Notes: generated by a model from the sequence alone, not told the origin. A stretch of DNA of 10,526 bases from an uncultured Hungatella sp. (GCA_959018155.1 CAUEKH010000057.1:1-10526), one strand, 5' to 3'. Positions 1 to 7,076 are shown, numbered from the stretch's first letter. Translations and numbers: made by a program.

Positions 1-1
1 T

Positions 2-85
2 ACGACAAACAGTGAACTGGTAAGCTGAGGTTTAAATATTTTCCCTCAGAAATTCATTCTGCACAACTATAAACAGGCGGGGAGT
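2..85 (+). pseudogene. 5' continuation of the ABC permease frame, interrupted by TGA at 26-28
   Basis: Read in the frame of the permease that follows, this stretch gives TTNSELVS, a TGA stop at 26-28, then GLNIFPQKFILHNYKQAGS running straight into the permease. MalG-type permeases normally carry this kind of segment (a short periplasmic stretch with an 'FP...NY' pattern) between TM1 and TM2, so the similarity spans both sides of the stop. The simplest reading is that the gene begins left of the window and has acquired a nonsense codon, or that one base is a sequencing error. A functional truncated product from ATG 86 is less likely: the only purine-rich stretch (GGGGAG, 80-85 region) lies right against that ATG, too close for a normal ribosome binding site. 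Confidence 0.6.
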
Positions 86-742
86 ATGGGAAATTTCTCC
101 ATCTATACATGGAACAGCCTGGTGCTGAGCTTCGGTGTCATGATCGTGTCCCTGATAGTCAGCAGTATGGCAGGCTACGTATTCTCAAGAAAAGAATTCC
201 GTTTCAAGAGCCTGATTTACAACTCGATGGTTATGTTCATGTTTATCAACGTAGGCAGCGCATCTCTGCGTCCGTTATTTGAACTGGCAACCAAGATGCA
301 CATGAACAAATCCATGATTTCCATTATTTTAATCGCTGCCGGCGGCGGCCAGGCGACTTATGTATTCTTAATCCACGGCTTCATGAACAGCGTTCCGAAG
401 GAACTGGATGAGGCGGCTATGATGGATGGCTGCAGCTTCTTTGGAATCTACAGCAGGGTAATTCTTCCGGTGTTAAAACCGGCGCTGGCCAGCGTGGCGC
501 TCTTATCCTTCCGTGGCGGCTGGAATGAGTACATCCTTCCGCTTATTTTTACCATGACAAATGAGAAACTCCGTCCATTGACGGTTGGTGTTGTTGCCCT
601 TCAGAATGCCGGTGACGGCGCGGCTGCATGGAATATCCTGTTTGCAGGTTCCGCCATCGCGGTTATCCCGATTATCATTGTATATTTATTTGCCAGCAAA
701 CAGTTTATGGGCGGTATGACAGCCGGTGCAGTCAAGGGTTAA
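86..742 (+). CDS. Carbohydrate ABC transporter permease, MalG type (5' part cut off by a stop codon)
   Basis: Inner-membrane permease of a CUT1-type sugar importer. It would pair with a MalF-type permease, a solute-binding lipoprotein and an ATPase, presumably encoded left of the window or elsewhere. The 218 residues from this ATG contain about five hydrophobic segments and the diagnostic EAA loop near residues 109-129 (EAAMMDG, then a stretch ending VILPVLKPAL), which docks on the ATPase. The ending MTAGAVKG is typical of the family. Full-length relatives have roughly 270-300 residues, so TM1 and the segment after it are missing here; that part is encoded upstream in the same frame but separated by TGA 26-28. 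The 812-residue enzyme-like gene follows 39 bases later in the same direction, which suggests uptake and processing of one glycan. Family assignment is firm; whether the gene is functional is doubtful, and the substrate is unknown. Confidence 0.88.
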   Translation: MGNFSIYTWNSLVLSFGVMIVSLIVSSMAGYVFSRKEFRFKSLIYNSMVMFMFINVGSASLRPLFELATKMHMNKSMISIILIAAGGGQATYVFLIHGFMNSVPKELDEAAMMDGCSFFGIYSRVILPVLKPALASVALLSFRGGWNEYILPLIFTMTNEKLRPLTVGVVALQNAGDGAAAWNILFAGSAIAVIPIIIVYLFASKQFMGGMTAGAVKG

Positions 743-781
743 GTACAGCGGCATGGAAATACAGGAAAAGAGGATTGCAAA

Positions 782-3220
782 ATGAAATTTTCATTAAATG
801 AGTACGGTTTTATTACAGATTATCTCGTAACCGGCTGTAAGGAGACTCCATTTTCCAGCCAGGTTTCAGATAAGAACCAGCTTCGCTGTGAGAAGCTGAT
901 GCGCGGTGAGGTGGCTGACCATAACGAGGAAATGCCCCAGGGCGAGATCGCAATCGGCGCGCCAAGCCCCCTTGGAACACCGTGGAAGTATTACTATACG
1001 TATGGAAGCTGGTTTGTGGACAGTTCCACCTTCTATCCGCTGCTCACCAAGGTAGAATTCCACGCGGCCACCGTGCTGGAAGCCGGGGAGGCGGCCGATG
1101 TGACAGCCTGGCTCTGGAGCTACGCAGCCGTTGACGTGTGGGTAAATGGAACGTATGTGGGAGGCATTGATACTCCCGTCTATAAGCCAATCAACAGAAA
1201 AGTGCTGACGCTGCCATTAAAGCAGGGCGAAAACTTAATTTACGTGCGCTTACAGAACTTAGGCGTCCGTGATACGAGAAGCTTATTTGCTATCCAGATT
1301 GTACCGGACGGCAATGGGGCAGAGAAGAGAGTGAGCGTATCTCTTCCTGATATTGAACATGCCGGCGCCTGCGCCGAACTGGCCGGGTGGCTTTCCGGTG
1401 TTACTTTAACCGGTGAAACGCTGATACTCCCAGAAGCAGCGCCGGAGGGGAGCCGGATCGTTTACGACTCCAGACCGGTTGATTTTACGAAATATGGTGA
1501 GCGCTATACGTATGAAACCATTTCCGGTAAGACCGAGATAAAATTGAATCCAGTCAGCCCATGGTTTTCTATCGAGGCCGAAGCGGCAGGGCAGAAGCTT
1601 TCCAGAGACTTCGTGCGCCAGGATTTACTGGGCCCGGTTTACAGCGGGGTTACGGACTGGAAGGAGAATGAACAGCGTATCTATGAGAGGATTGCCTCGG
1701 TAGGCCAGATCCCGCGCGGGAAAGGCAGTTTCTCCATGTATCCGATTCTTGGCCGCTACTATACAGGAACGATTGCGCCGGACGACGAGAAGGAGATTTA
1801 CAAATCCTTCGATCAGATTGAGAGCCGCATGGACTGTTCCGATTTCCTGTCCTGCGCCATGGTCCGTTTCATGAAATTATACCCCATGGATGAAGCCATG
1901 GAAAAACGGTGCCGCCAGGTCATGACAGGATACCGCTACTGGATGGACGGCGAAGGAAATGACGGTATGTGTTTCTGGAGTGAGAACCATTCCCTGATGT
2001 TCTTCGTCAGCGCCTATGTGGCCGGCGATATTTACCCGGACGATCTATTCGTGCGCTGCAACAAGACGGGGCGCGAGATGAAGGAACAGGCGAGAGTCAG
2101 AATCCACGACTGGATGGAGTCCTGTATCGAAGAAGGCTTCGACGAATTCCACAGCGGCGGCTATACGCCAATCACCTTCTGCGCAATTTTAAATGTCATT
2201 GATTTCTGTGATGAAGAACTGTCCGCCTTGGCCTGGAAGGCTGCCGACCGTTTATTAAAGGATCTGGCCATCCAGACCTTCAAGGGAGTCTCCATAGCAC
2301 CTATGGGCAGAGTTTACGGGGAAGTGCTCTACCCGTACAGCCAGTCCATCCAGTGCCTCGTCAATCTGCTGGATCCGGAGGCTGCCGATGAATTCAGCGA
2401 GTGGATCATTTTCCTTGCCACCAGCAAATACCGTGTTCCGGAAGGCCTGGCAGAGGAGATGAAGAAGCCGGCATCCCTGGTATACGGCGAGAGCAACGCC
2501 AGAATCAATGTAGAGAAGACAGATGATTACATGCTGACCTCCGTCCAGTCCCCGCGTCTCGACGGAAAGGCAAGAACCTGGGAGAACGTAAGCGGCCGTG
2601 CGGACGCCGATATGGGAAGCTTCGCCTACGTAAAATCCTTAAATGAGTGCTTCCACGGAACGACTCAGTTCGAACCGGGAGTTTTCGGTTACCAGCAGCA
2701 CATGTGGTACGCTGCCTTAGACCCGGCCGCTGTCCTCTTTGTCAACCATCCGGGCAGCAGCTGCGAGATCTGTTCCACCCGTCCCGGCTACTGGTTCGGA
2801 AACGGAATCATGCCGGCCTTAAAGCAGGTGAAGAACAGTTTATACGCAATCTATCAGATCCCGGAGACGCACCCGATTCCATTTACCCATCTTTACTGGC
2901 CGGAGATTAAATTCGACGAGCAGATCAAAGAAGGAAACTGGCTTGCCGCCAGAAAAGGAAATGGCTACGCGGCCATCTGGTGCAGCGTTCCGTTAAGACC
3001 GTACAACGATCAGATGTTCCAGTGCGAATACCGCGCCGACAGCCGGAATGCCGCATACTTCTGCGTCTGTGGCAGCGCGAAAGAGTATCCGACCTTACAG
3101 GATTTCTTAAAGTCCTGCCAGGCAAAGACCCCTTCCTACGACCAGGAAAGCGGCACTCTCACGGCAGCAGGAGAGAGTCTGACGTATCGTTCTTATGAAA
3201 ATTTAACTCAGTACATCTAA
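782..3220 (+). CDS. Large putative carbohydrate-active enzyme, beta-sandwich plus (alpha/alpha) toroid-like, family unnamed
   Basis: An 812-residue protein without signal peptide, so probably cytoplasmic and acting on sugars imported by the preceding transporter. The start is supported by AAGAGGA at 768-774, 7 bases before ATG. Residues about 60-175 look like a jelly-roll domain of GH2-type N-termini (DVWVNGTYVGGID, then GENLIYVRLQN). A second beta-rich stretch follows to about 275. Residues about 290-560 are helical with a WSENH motif at 399-403, GFDEFHSGGY at 452-461 and GRVYGE at 509-514. This recalls the (alpha/alpha) toroid of heparinase/alginate-lyase-like and toroidal glycosidase folds, where ENH and Tyr/His residues line the cleft. 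Residues about 620-760 form a beta-rich C-terminal part with LFVNHPGSS (652-660) and RPGYWFGNG (667-675). I cannot assign a named family or substrate. Lyase or glycoside hydrolase is inference from domain order and from the neighbouring sugar transporter. Confidence 0.6.
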   Translation: MKFSLNEYGFITDYLVTGCKETPFSSQVSDKNQLRCEKLMRGEVADHNEEMPQGEIAIGAPSPLGTPWKYYYTYGSWFVDSSTFYPLLTKVEFHAATVLEAGEAADVTAWLWSYAAVDVWVNGTYVGGIDTPVYKPINRKVLTLPLKQGENLIYVRLQNLGVRDTRSLFAIQIVPDGNGAEKRVSVSLPDIEHAGACAELAGWLSGVTLTGETLILPEAAPEGSRIVYDSRPVDFTKYGERYTYETISGKTEIKLNPVSPWFSIEAEAAGQKLSRDFVRQDLLGPVYSGVTDWKENEQRIYERIASVGQIPRGKGSFSMYPILGRYYTGTIAPDDEKEIYKSFDQIESRMDCSDFLSCAMVRFMKLYPMDEAMEKRCRQVMTGYRYWMDGEGNDGMCFWSENHSLMFFVSAYVAGDIYPDDLFVRCNKTGREMKEQARVRIHDWMESCIEEGFDEFHSGGYTPITFCAILNVIDFCDEELSALAWKAADRLLKDLAIQTFKGVSIAPMGRVYGEVLYPYSQSIQCLVNLLDPEAADEFSEWIIFLATSKYRVPEGLAEEMKKPASLVYGESNARINVEKTDDYMLTSVQSPRLDGKARTWENVSGRADADMGSFAYVKSLNECFHGTTQFEPGVFGYQQHMWYAALDPAAVLFVNHPGSSCEICSTRPGYWFGNGIMPALKQVKNSLYAIYQIPETHPIPFTHLYWPEIKFDEQIKEGNWLAARKGNGYAAIWCSVPLRPYNDQMFQCEYRADSRNAAYFCVCGSAKEYPTLQDFLKSCQAKTPSYDQESGTLTAAGESLTYRSYENLTQYI

Positions 3221-3255
3221 ATGACGCCGATGGGCTGACTGCGTGTCAGAATACT

Positions 3256-3315
3256 GTAAAAATCCCCTTAAAGCAAATTCGTCGCGGACGGATATGCCTT
3301 TAAGGGGATTTTTAC
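3256..3315 (+). terminator. Long Rho-independent terminator hairpin, probably bidirectional
   Basis: An 18-bp perfect inverted repeat (3256-3273 with 3298-3315) whose core is TCCCCTTAAAG/CTTTAAGGGGA, with a run of five A on the left arm and five T on the right. The loop is about 24 bases. It sits 36 bases after the stop of the 812-residue gene and also lies downstream of the minus-strand XRE gene, so it can end transcription from both sides. Confidence 0.8.
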
Positions 3316-3374
3316 GTCTGAATATCACCGGTTAATAATTCCGTCAGAGAAACACCGAGTGCTTTTGCCAACCC
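3312..3374 (-). pseudogene. C-terminal remnant of a second XRE-family regulator
   Basis: On the minus strand this stretch reads GLAKALGVSLTELLTGDIQT and stop. That is the classic end of an XRE/Cro-type helix-turn-helix domain (LAKALGVSL.ELL). It lies 13 bases beyond the stop of the intact XRE gene, in a different frame, with no start codon and no recognition helices. Its stop codon falls inside the terminator stem. The intact neighbour already has its own complete ending ([11 protein letters not shown]), so this is not a frameshifted tail of it but the leftover of another regulator. Confidence 0.6.
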
Positions 3375-3387
3375 ATAGTGCCTCTGC

Positions 3388-3585
3388 CTATGACTCAACC
3401 GTGAAGATTTCTTCAATTGTCACGTGAAATACCTCTGCAATCTTCCATGCCAGCACCAAAGATGGATTATACCTACCTTTTTCAAGATTTCCGATGGTTT
3501 CTCTGCGCACGCCGACTAAATTCGCTAAATCTTCCTGCTTCATATCGTACCTGGCCCGATATTCTTTTATCCTATTCTTTATCAT
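3388..3585 (-). CDS. Small XRE-family helix-turn-helix transcriptional regulator
   Basis: A 65-residue DNA-binding protein made almost only of a Cro/C1-type HTH domain: [21 protein letters not shown] (helices 1-2), [20 protein letters not shown] (recognition helix and the usual E.GRYNPSL loop), then [17 protein letters not shown] chose the internal ATG at 3583-3585 rather than a longer frame because the family starts right at this point and because AGGGG (3593-3597) lies 7 bases upstream. That ribosome binding site overlaps the stop codon of the preceding membrane-protein gene, so the two are probably translationally coupled. Regulators of this small type commonly repress their own operon and a candidate operator is present upstream. 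No effector domain is visible. Confidence 0.9.
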   Translation of the reverse strand: MIKNRIKEYRARYDMKQEDLANLVGVRRETIGNLEKGRYNPSLVLAWKIAEVFHVTIEEIFTVES

Positions 3586-3595
3586 ATTCAAGCCC

Positions 3596-3943
3596 CTAGC
3601 CCTCTTTGAATTTATAATATCCGATAGAAACGCCATGCACAGCGACAGAAACACCCCAACCGGCGGCAAATCCATATAAGAGGGAAATATTACCGGAGTA
3701 TCTGGTTACAAAGAAGCAGATTAACGAAACGACAGCCGTGGTAATCATGCCGCAATAGAAAGCCCTTGAAGCTGATTTGTTCATGTATTCCTCCAACATT
3801 TCGTCAGTTTTAATAAAGAAATATTCAAAGTCAACTGCAAAGGCAAAGAACGCTAAAAAGGCCCGCTCGCCGGTAAATACGCCAATAAATCCTAATAATG
3901 ACAGTAAGCCCATCAGCCCGTAAAGATAACTTTTTGATTTCAT
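3596..3943 (-). CDS. Small integral membrane protein, DUF3796-like
   Basis: 115 residues with about four hydrophobic segments: residues about 6-24, 27-43, 61-78 and 84-107. The stretch [46 protein letters not shown] matches my recollection of the DUF3796 family, whose genes typically sit beside a small XRE regulator, as here. GGAGG lies about 9 bases before the ATG at 3941-3943. It is the first gene of a two-gene minus-strand operon and its TAG overlaps the ribosome binding site of the regulator. Biochemical role unknown; the regulator partner suggests that expression is tightly controlled. Confidence 0.8.
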   Translation of the reverse strand: MKSKSYLYGLMGLLSLLGFIGVFTGERAFLAFFAFAVDFEYFFIKTDEMLEEYMNKSASRAFYCGMITTAVVSLICFFVTRYSGNISLLYGFAAGWGVSVAVHGVSIGYYKFKEG

Positions 3944-3980
3944 AAAAATTGTCCTCCATGTTATGTGATGTATTTAACTC

Positions 3981-4006
3981 TTTATGTTAGAAATATACCA
4001 CATAAA
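3981..4006. promoter_or_regulatory. Candidate operator: perfect 7-bp inverted repeat around the -10
   Basis: TTTATGT (3981-3987) and ACATAAA (4000-4006) form a perfect inverted repeat with a 12-base spacer that contains the -10 box of the minus-strand promoter. A further TTATGTG copy lies at 3961-3967 in the leader. Placement over the -10 is what is expected of an autorepressing XRE regulator. AT-richness makes chance repeats possible. Confidence 0.45.
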
Positions 4007-4020
4007 ATTCTGAAAGTCAA
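3992..4020 (-). promoter_or_regulatory. SigA-type promoter of the DUF3796/XRE operon
   Basis: On the minus strand TTGACT (4015-4020) and TATATT (3992-3997) are separated by exactly 17 bases. Transcription would start near 3985, about 40 bases before the ATG at 3943. This is the strongest promoter match in the intergenic region. Confidence 0.75.
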
Positions 4021-4095
4021 CACGTGAATTTCAAGTAATTTCAATTTCTGTAGGCTCGTCCTCTTTTCCTTCCCCTAGCATTATTTTTCATCCTG

Positions 4096-4104
4096 TGGTA
4101 CAAT
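4096..4104 (+). promoter_or_regulatory. Extended -10 promoter of the DUF4846-type lipoprotein gene
   Basis: TGG followed by TACAAT (4099-4104) makes an extended -10, followed by an A-rich run. At 17 bases upstream only a weak TAGCAT is seen as -35. The leader to the ATG at 4164 would be about 53 bases. Confidence 0.4.
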
Positions 4105-4163
4105 AAAAAAAGTAAAATTTGTCCGTCCATAGTATTGCGTAAGCTCATTCTGAAAGGAACAGC

Positions 4164-5384
4164 ATGAAGAAAGCCACAAAAACCATCATAATAATTGGAA
4201 CCCTGTTTCTGGCGTTACTTACGGCAGGCTGTAATAACGTGCGCCAGGAGGAGTCCTTTGCGGGAGAGGTGGTTTATGCGGGAGAGATGGTTCCTGAAGA
4301 AAAGATAGTTTCCGGAGAAAAGACGGTTTCCGGAGAGAAGATGGTTTCTGAAGAAAAGACGGTTTCCGGAGAGAAGACGGTTTCCGGAGAGAAGATGATT
4401 TCTGAACAAAAGACGGTTTCCGAAGAGAAGACGGTTTCTGAAGAAAAGACGGTTTCCGAAGAAGAGACACTTCCCCCGGAAAACGTAGTTTATGAAGATG
4501 AAAAAGTCCCCGCCGCCGCGCTTCCCGGGACAGAACCGGAGGCCGGATCCCTGATCGTGATTCTCGACGACAACATGGAAGCGCCTCCTGCCCCTGATAT
4601 TTTGGAAACAGCCGAAAAGTCCTTTATCAACCCGGAAGGCCAGACGCTGGAGACCCGGATTTTACCTCCGGCGGGCTATGCCAGAGTTCCGAAGGAGATT
4701 GGGAGTTTCCAGGGGTATTTGAGGCGATATGTCATGAAAGCAGATAAAAGTCCGGTACTGCTGTACGACGGGACAGAGAAACGAAACCAGGCGGATCATG
4801 CGGCCGTATTTTCCATGCCGGTATTTGACAGCGATTTGCAGCAGTGCGCGGATAGCATTATGAGGATTTACGGCGAATACTTCTGGGCCATGGGAGACTA
4901 CGACAGGATCGCATTTCACTTAACCAATGGGTTCCTGATGGATTACCCCTCCTGGAGGGCCGGAAAGAGGATTTCTGTAAATGGGAACCGTGTGGAGTGG
5001 GTGAATAAGGCCGGTAAAGACGAGTCCTATGAAAATTTTCTCAGTTATTTGCGGAGCGTGATGGCCTATGCAGGAACGCTGTCCTTAGATGAGGAGAGTG
5101 TTCCGGTGGACGCTGCCACAATCCAGGCCGGGGATCTGTTTATAAAAGGAGGCAGTCCGGGACACTGCGTCATGGTGGCCGATGTGGCAAAGGATCGGAA
5201 CGGCAATGTCTGTTTCCTGCTGGCTCAGGGCTACATGCCGGCTCAGGAATTCCATATACTTAAAAATCCCCTCCACGAGGAAGACCCGTGGTATTATGTG
5301 AATGAGTTGGTATATCCCTTTGTCACCCCGGAATATGTATTCCAGGAGGGAAGCTTAAAACGGTGGTCCGGTTTCGTTTATTAA
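4164..5384 (+). CDS. Secreted lipoprotein with hexapeptide-repeat stalk and DUF4846-type domain
   Basis: 406 residues. The signal peptide ends in a lipobox LTAGC with Cys23 as lipidation site, so the protein is anchored on the outer face of the membrane. AAAGGA at 4153-4158 supports the start. Residues about 35-112 are a charged low-complexity stalk built of hexads of the type K-T-V-S-(G/E)-E, nine good copies at 47-100 with decayed ones on both sides. From about residue 150 to the end is a globular domain that I recognise as DUF4846: ILPPAGYARVPKEIGSFQGYLR, SPVLLYDGTEK, DLQQCADSIMR, LTNGFLMDYPSWRAGKR, GDLFIKGGSPGHCVMVADVA, FLLAQGYMPAQEFHILKNP, and the ending LKRW. The PGHCVMV and AQ.YMPAQ motifs are the most conserved-looking and might be catalytic, but no activity can be claimed. 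The next lipoprotein gene follows in the same direction. Confidence 0.85.
   Translation: MKKATKTIIIIGTLFLALLTAGCNNVRQEESFAGEVVYAGEMVPEEKIVSGEKTVSGEKMVSEEKTVSGEKTVSGEKMISEQKTVSEEKTVSEEKTVSEEETLPPENVVYEDEKVPAAALPGTEPEAGSLIVILDDNMEAPPAPDILETAEKSFINPEGQTLETRILPPAGYARVPKEIGSFQGYLRRYVMKADKSPVLLYDGTEKRNQADHAAVFSMPVFDSDLQQCADSIMRIYGEYFWAMGDYDRIAFHLTNGFLMDYPSWRAGKRISVNGNRVEWVNKAGKDESYENFLSYLRSVMAYAGTLSLDEESVPVDAATIQAGDLFIKGGSPGHCVMVADVAKDRNGNVCFLLAQGYMPAQEFHILKNPLHEEDPWYYVNELVYPFVTPEYVFQEGSLKRWSGFVY
4302..4463 (+). repeat. 18-bp coding minisatellite, nine in-frame copies with a 54-bp higher order
   Basis: Nine consecutive 18-bp units of the form AAGACGGTTTCCGGAGAG encode K-x-V-S-(G/E)-E. The units group in threes (KIVSGE KTVSGE KMVSEE, then KTVSGE KTVSGE KMISEQ, then KTVSEE three times), giving a 54-bp higher-order period. 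Because 18 and 54 are multiples of three, gain or loss of units keeps the frame. Decayed units (EVVYAG, EMVPEE, ETLPPE, NVVYED) flank the array. Confidence 0.9.
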
Positions 5385-5425
5385 AGAAATCGTCATTTTA
5401 TCGCAAAGAAATCAGCCGTTTTGTG

Positions 5426-5434
5426 TGGTATGAT
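5426..5434 (+). promoter_or_regulatory. Possible extended -10 promoter of the second lipoprotein gene
   Basis: TGG followed by TATGAT (5429-5434) resembles the extended -10 before the preceding lipoprotein gene (both contain TGTGGTA). No convincing -35 is seen. Read-through from the upstream gene is equally possible, since no terminator is visible in the 106-base gap. Confidence 0.3.
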
Positions 5435-5490
5435 AAGAACAGGAATGAAATGTTCAGGACAGGGTGACTCAACAGGCAGGGGGTATGCTG

Positions 5491-6942
5491 ATGAAGCGAT
5501 GGTTGTATTTACTGATTACCGGACTGATAATTGCGGCGTATATGACGGGCTGCTCGAGGGAGACCGCAAAAGAGACACAGGAAGAAGTGGTGGAACAGCT
5601 GGAGGTTACGGTGGTATCCAACGGAATCAGCTATGTCCCATTTGAAAATGATTTGGATTTTGCGATACATGAGACGGAAAAGGACGAAAAAGAGGCTCAT
5701 GAAGCAGACATCAGCCAGAGGCTGACGCCAGAAATGGTTATGGCGGATACAGAGCATGGTTACCATATGCCGGAGGTATTTTTCGCCGATGATTTTAAAA
5801 TCAGAGTGAAGGGAAATGGAACGAATCCGGTTTCCTATATGATTTACGATAAGGACTATCTGCCGGTAGATTCCGGTAAGGTGGCGGACCCGGCGGACAT
5901 CACGATTCCGGCGGACGGATACGATTATTACGTGCAGCTGGAGACTGCCTCAGGGGATGAGAAAAATCCTGGCCAGTGCCAGTATTTTTTCAAGGTGGTG
6001 AGGGGAGAACCGCTGCCGCAGATTCGGATTACGTATGAAAAGAAGAGCAGAGAGATTCCCAGCGCCTCCGGTATGATTCTTTGGAATGAGCCGGGCAGTG
6101 ACGGGGAAGAGGTCAATACGGCAGCGTGCGGGCCGGATCCGTTTGAGACACTGTCGGGGGAAGAGAGTGATATTCCGTACCTTCCTCTGGGACGTCACAT
6201 AACGATGGAACTGTCAAGTGACAAAGAACTCGATACAGCGGTTCTGACCGATTATATTTTGCGTGACAACGGGACGCTGCTCTACGATGAAAAGACAGCG
6301 GTTAAGACGGAACTGGAATGGGAAGGGCATGAGATGGAGTTTATTCTGCCTCAGAATACATTTGCGATGCTCAGTTCCGATATTGCGACGTATGAGACGG
6401 GAGGGGTTCTCCGCGGATTTAAGCTTCAGCTTTCCTGGGAAGACGGAAGTGAGGCCGAGTACGGCTTCCTCCTGCGGACCGATGCTGCCTGGGTGGGAGA
6501 GAATCCGGCTGATGTGGAGACAAACCGGCTGCCGGAGACAGAGCCGGATGTTTATCTCGATATCAGAAGGGCGGACAACATGGATTTTGAACAGAGACTG
6601 GTGATGGAGATCAATAACCAGTCGGATGTCCCGATCCTTTTTGGAAATGATTTTACTCTGATGAAGATTACAGGAACGGAGATGGCCGAGGTTCCCATGA
6701 AACCCGAAATGGCATGGAAGAGCATTGCCTATCAGGTGAGCGCCGGTTCCTACAAGGCGCTGACGGTGGATATGGAAGAGATTTTTGGCCGTCTGGAATC
6801 GGGGCACTACCGGATTAAAAAGAATGTGAGAGCCGATGGCGAAGGGATTCAGACGGTGACAGCCGACTTCATCGTGATCAGACAGGTGGAAGAGGGTGCA
6901 GACCAGCCGGAGTTACCGATGTCTCAGGCGGCAAAGGAATAA
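5491..6942 (+). CDS. Secreted lipoprotein of unknown function with C-terminal Ig-like region
   Basis: 483 residues from this ATG. I preferred it to the in-frame GTG 5464 or ATG 5485 because the charged start MKRW then directly precedes the hydrophobic signal core and because AGGGGG (5478-5483) lies 7 bases upstream. The signal peptide ends in YMTGC with Cys21 as the lipidation site. The mature protein is acidic and beta-rich. Residues about 25-170 hold a linker and a possible first sandwich domain (DDFKIRVKGNGTNPVSYMIYDKDY, DYYVQLET). Residues about 350-465 (DVYLDIRRADNMDFEQ..., INNQSDVPILFGNDFTLMKI, SAGSYKALTVDMEEIFGRLESGHYRIKKNV) resemble the bacterial Ig-like domains of Clostridia surface lipoproteins. 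No catalytic motif is seen. Adjacent to another lipoprotein in the same direction, it may act with it at the cell surface, but that is only context. Confidence 0.75.
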   Translation: MKRWLYLLITGLIIAAYMTGCSRETAKETQEEVVEQLEVTVVSNGISYVPFENDLDFAIHETEKDEKEAHEADISQRLTPEMVMADTEHGYHMPEVFFADDFKIRVKGNGTNPVSYMIYDKDYLPVDSGKVADPADITIPADGYDYYVQLETASGDEKNPGQCQYFFKVVRGEPLPQIRITYEKKSREIPSASGMILWNEPGSDGEEVNTAACGPDPFETLSGEESDIPYLPLGRHITMELSSDKELDTAVLTDYILRDNGTLLYDEKTAVKTELEWEGHEMEFILPQNTFAMLSSDIATYETGGVLRGFKLQLSWEDGSEAEYGFLLRTDAAWVGENPADVETNRLPETEPDVYLDIRRADNMDFEQRLVMEINNQSDVPILFGNDFTLMKITGTEMAEVPMKPEMAWKSIAYQVSAGSYKALTVDMEEIFGRLESGHYRIKKNVRADGEGIQTVTADFIVIRQVEEGADQPELPMSQAAKE

Positions 6943-6945
6943 GAG

Positions 6946-7002
6946 AAATGAGCAGAGATAACGGCCATAGATAAGTTGTGTGGCGATATCCCTGCTCATT
7001 TT
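6946..7002. terminator. Shared terminator between the lipoprotein gene and ribU
   Basis: AAATGAGCAG (6946-6955) pairs perfectly with CTGCTCATTT (6992-7001), extended inward by GATA/TATC after one mismatch. On the plus strand the stem ends in TTTT and a further T-rich stretch; on the minus strand it ends in TTTCTCTT. It lies 4 bases after the lipoprotein stop and 75 bases beyond the stop of the convergent ribU, so it may serve both. Confidence 0.65.
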
Positions 7003-7076
7003 ATGTTTTATGTGGTAGATTTTTGAGAATCAGGACCGGATAGTCTTTAAAGCCCGACTCTTCTTGGCGCTGCCAG

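Noticed and set aside
26..28. TGA as selenocysteine or a recoded codon
   Set aside because: No stem-loop of the bacterial SECIS type is seen directly after it, and sugar permeases have no selenocysteine role. Nonsense mutation or base error is simpler.
3586..3675. Longer XRE protein starting at 3675
   Set aside because: The extra 30 residues lie inside the DUF3796-like gene in another frame, do not belong to the HTH family, and lack a ribosome binding site. ATG 3585 has one.
4302..4463. CRISPR-like array
   Set aside because: The 18-bp units are contiguous with no spacers and are in-frame coding repeats of a lipoprotein.
5464..5490. GTG 5464 or ATG 5485 as start of the second lipoprotein
   Set aside because: They would put uncharged residues before the signal core and sit too close to the AGGGGG motif. 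ATG 5491 has correct spacing and the expected MKR start.
6214..6807. 197-codon open frame on the minus strand
   Set aside because: It lies wholly inside the second lipoprotein gene, and its composition (His/Leu/Arg-rich) is that of an antisense shadow.
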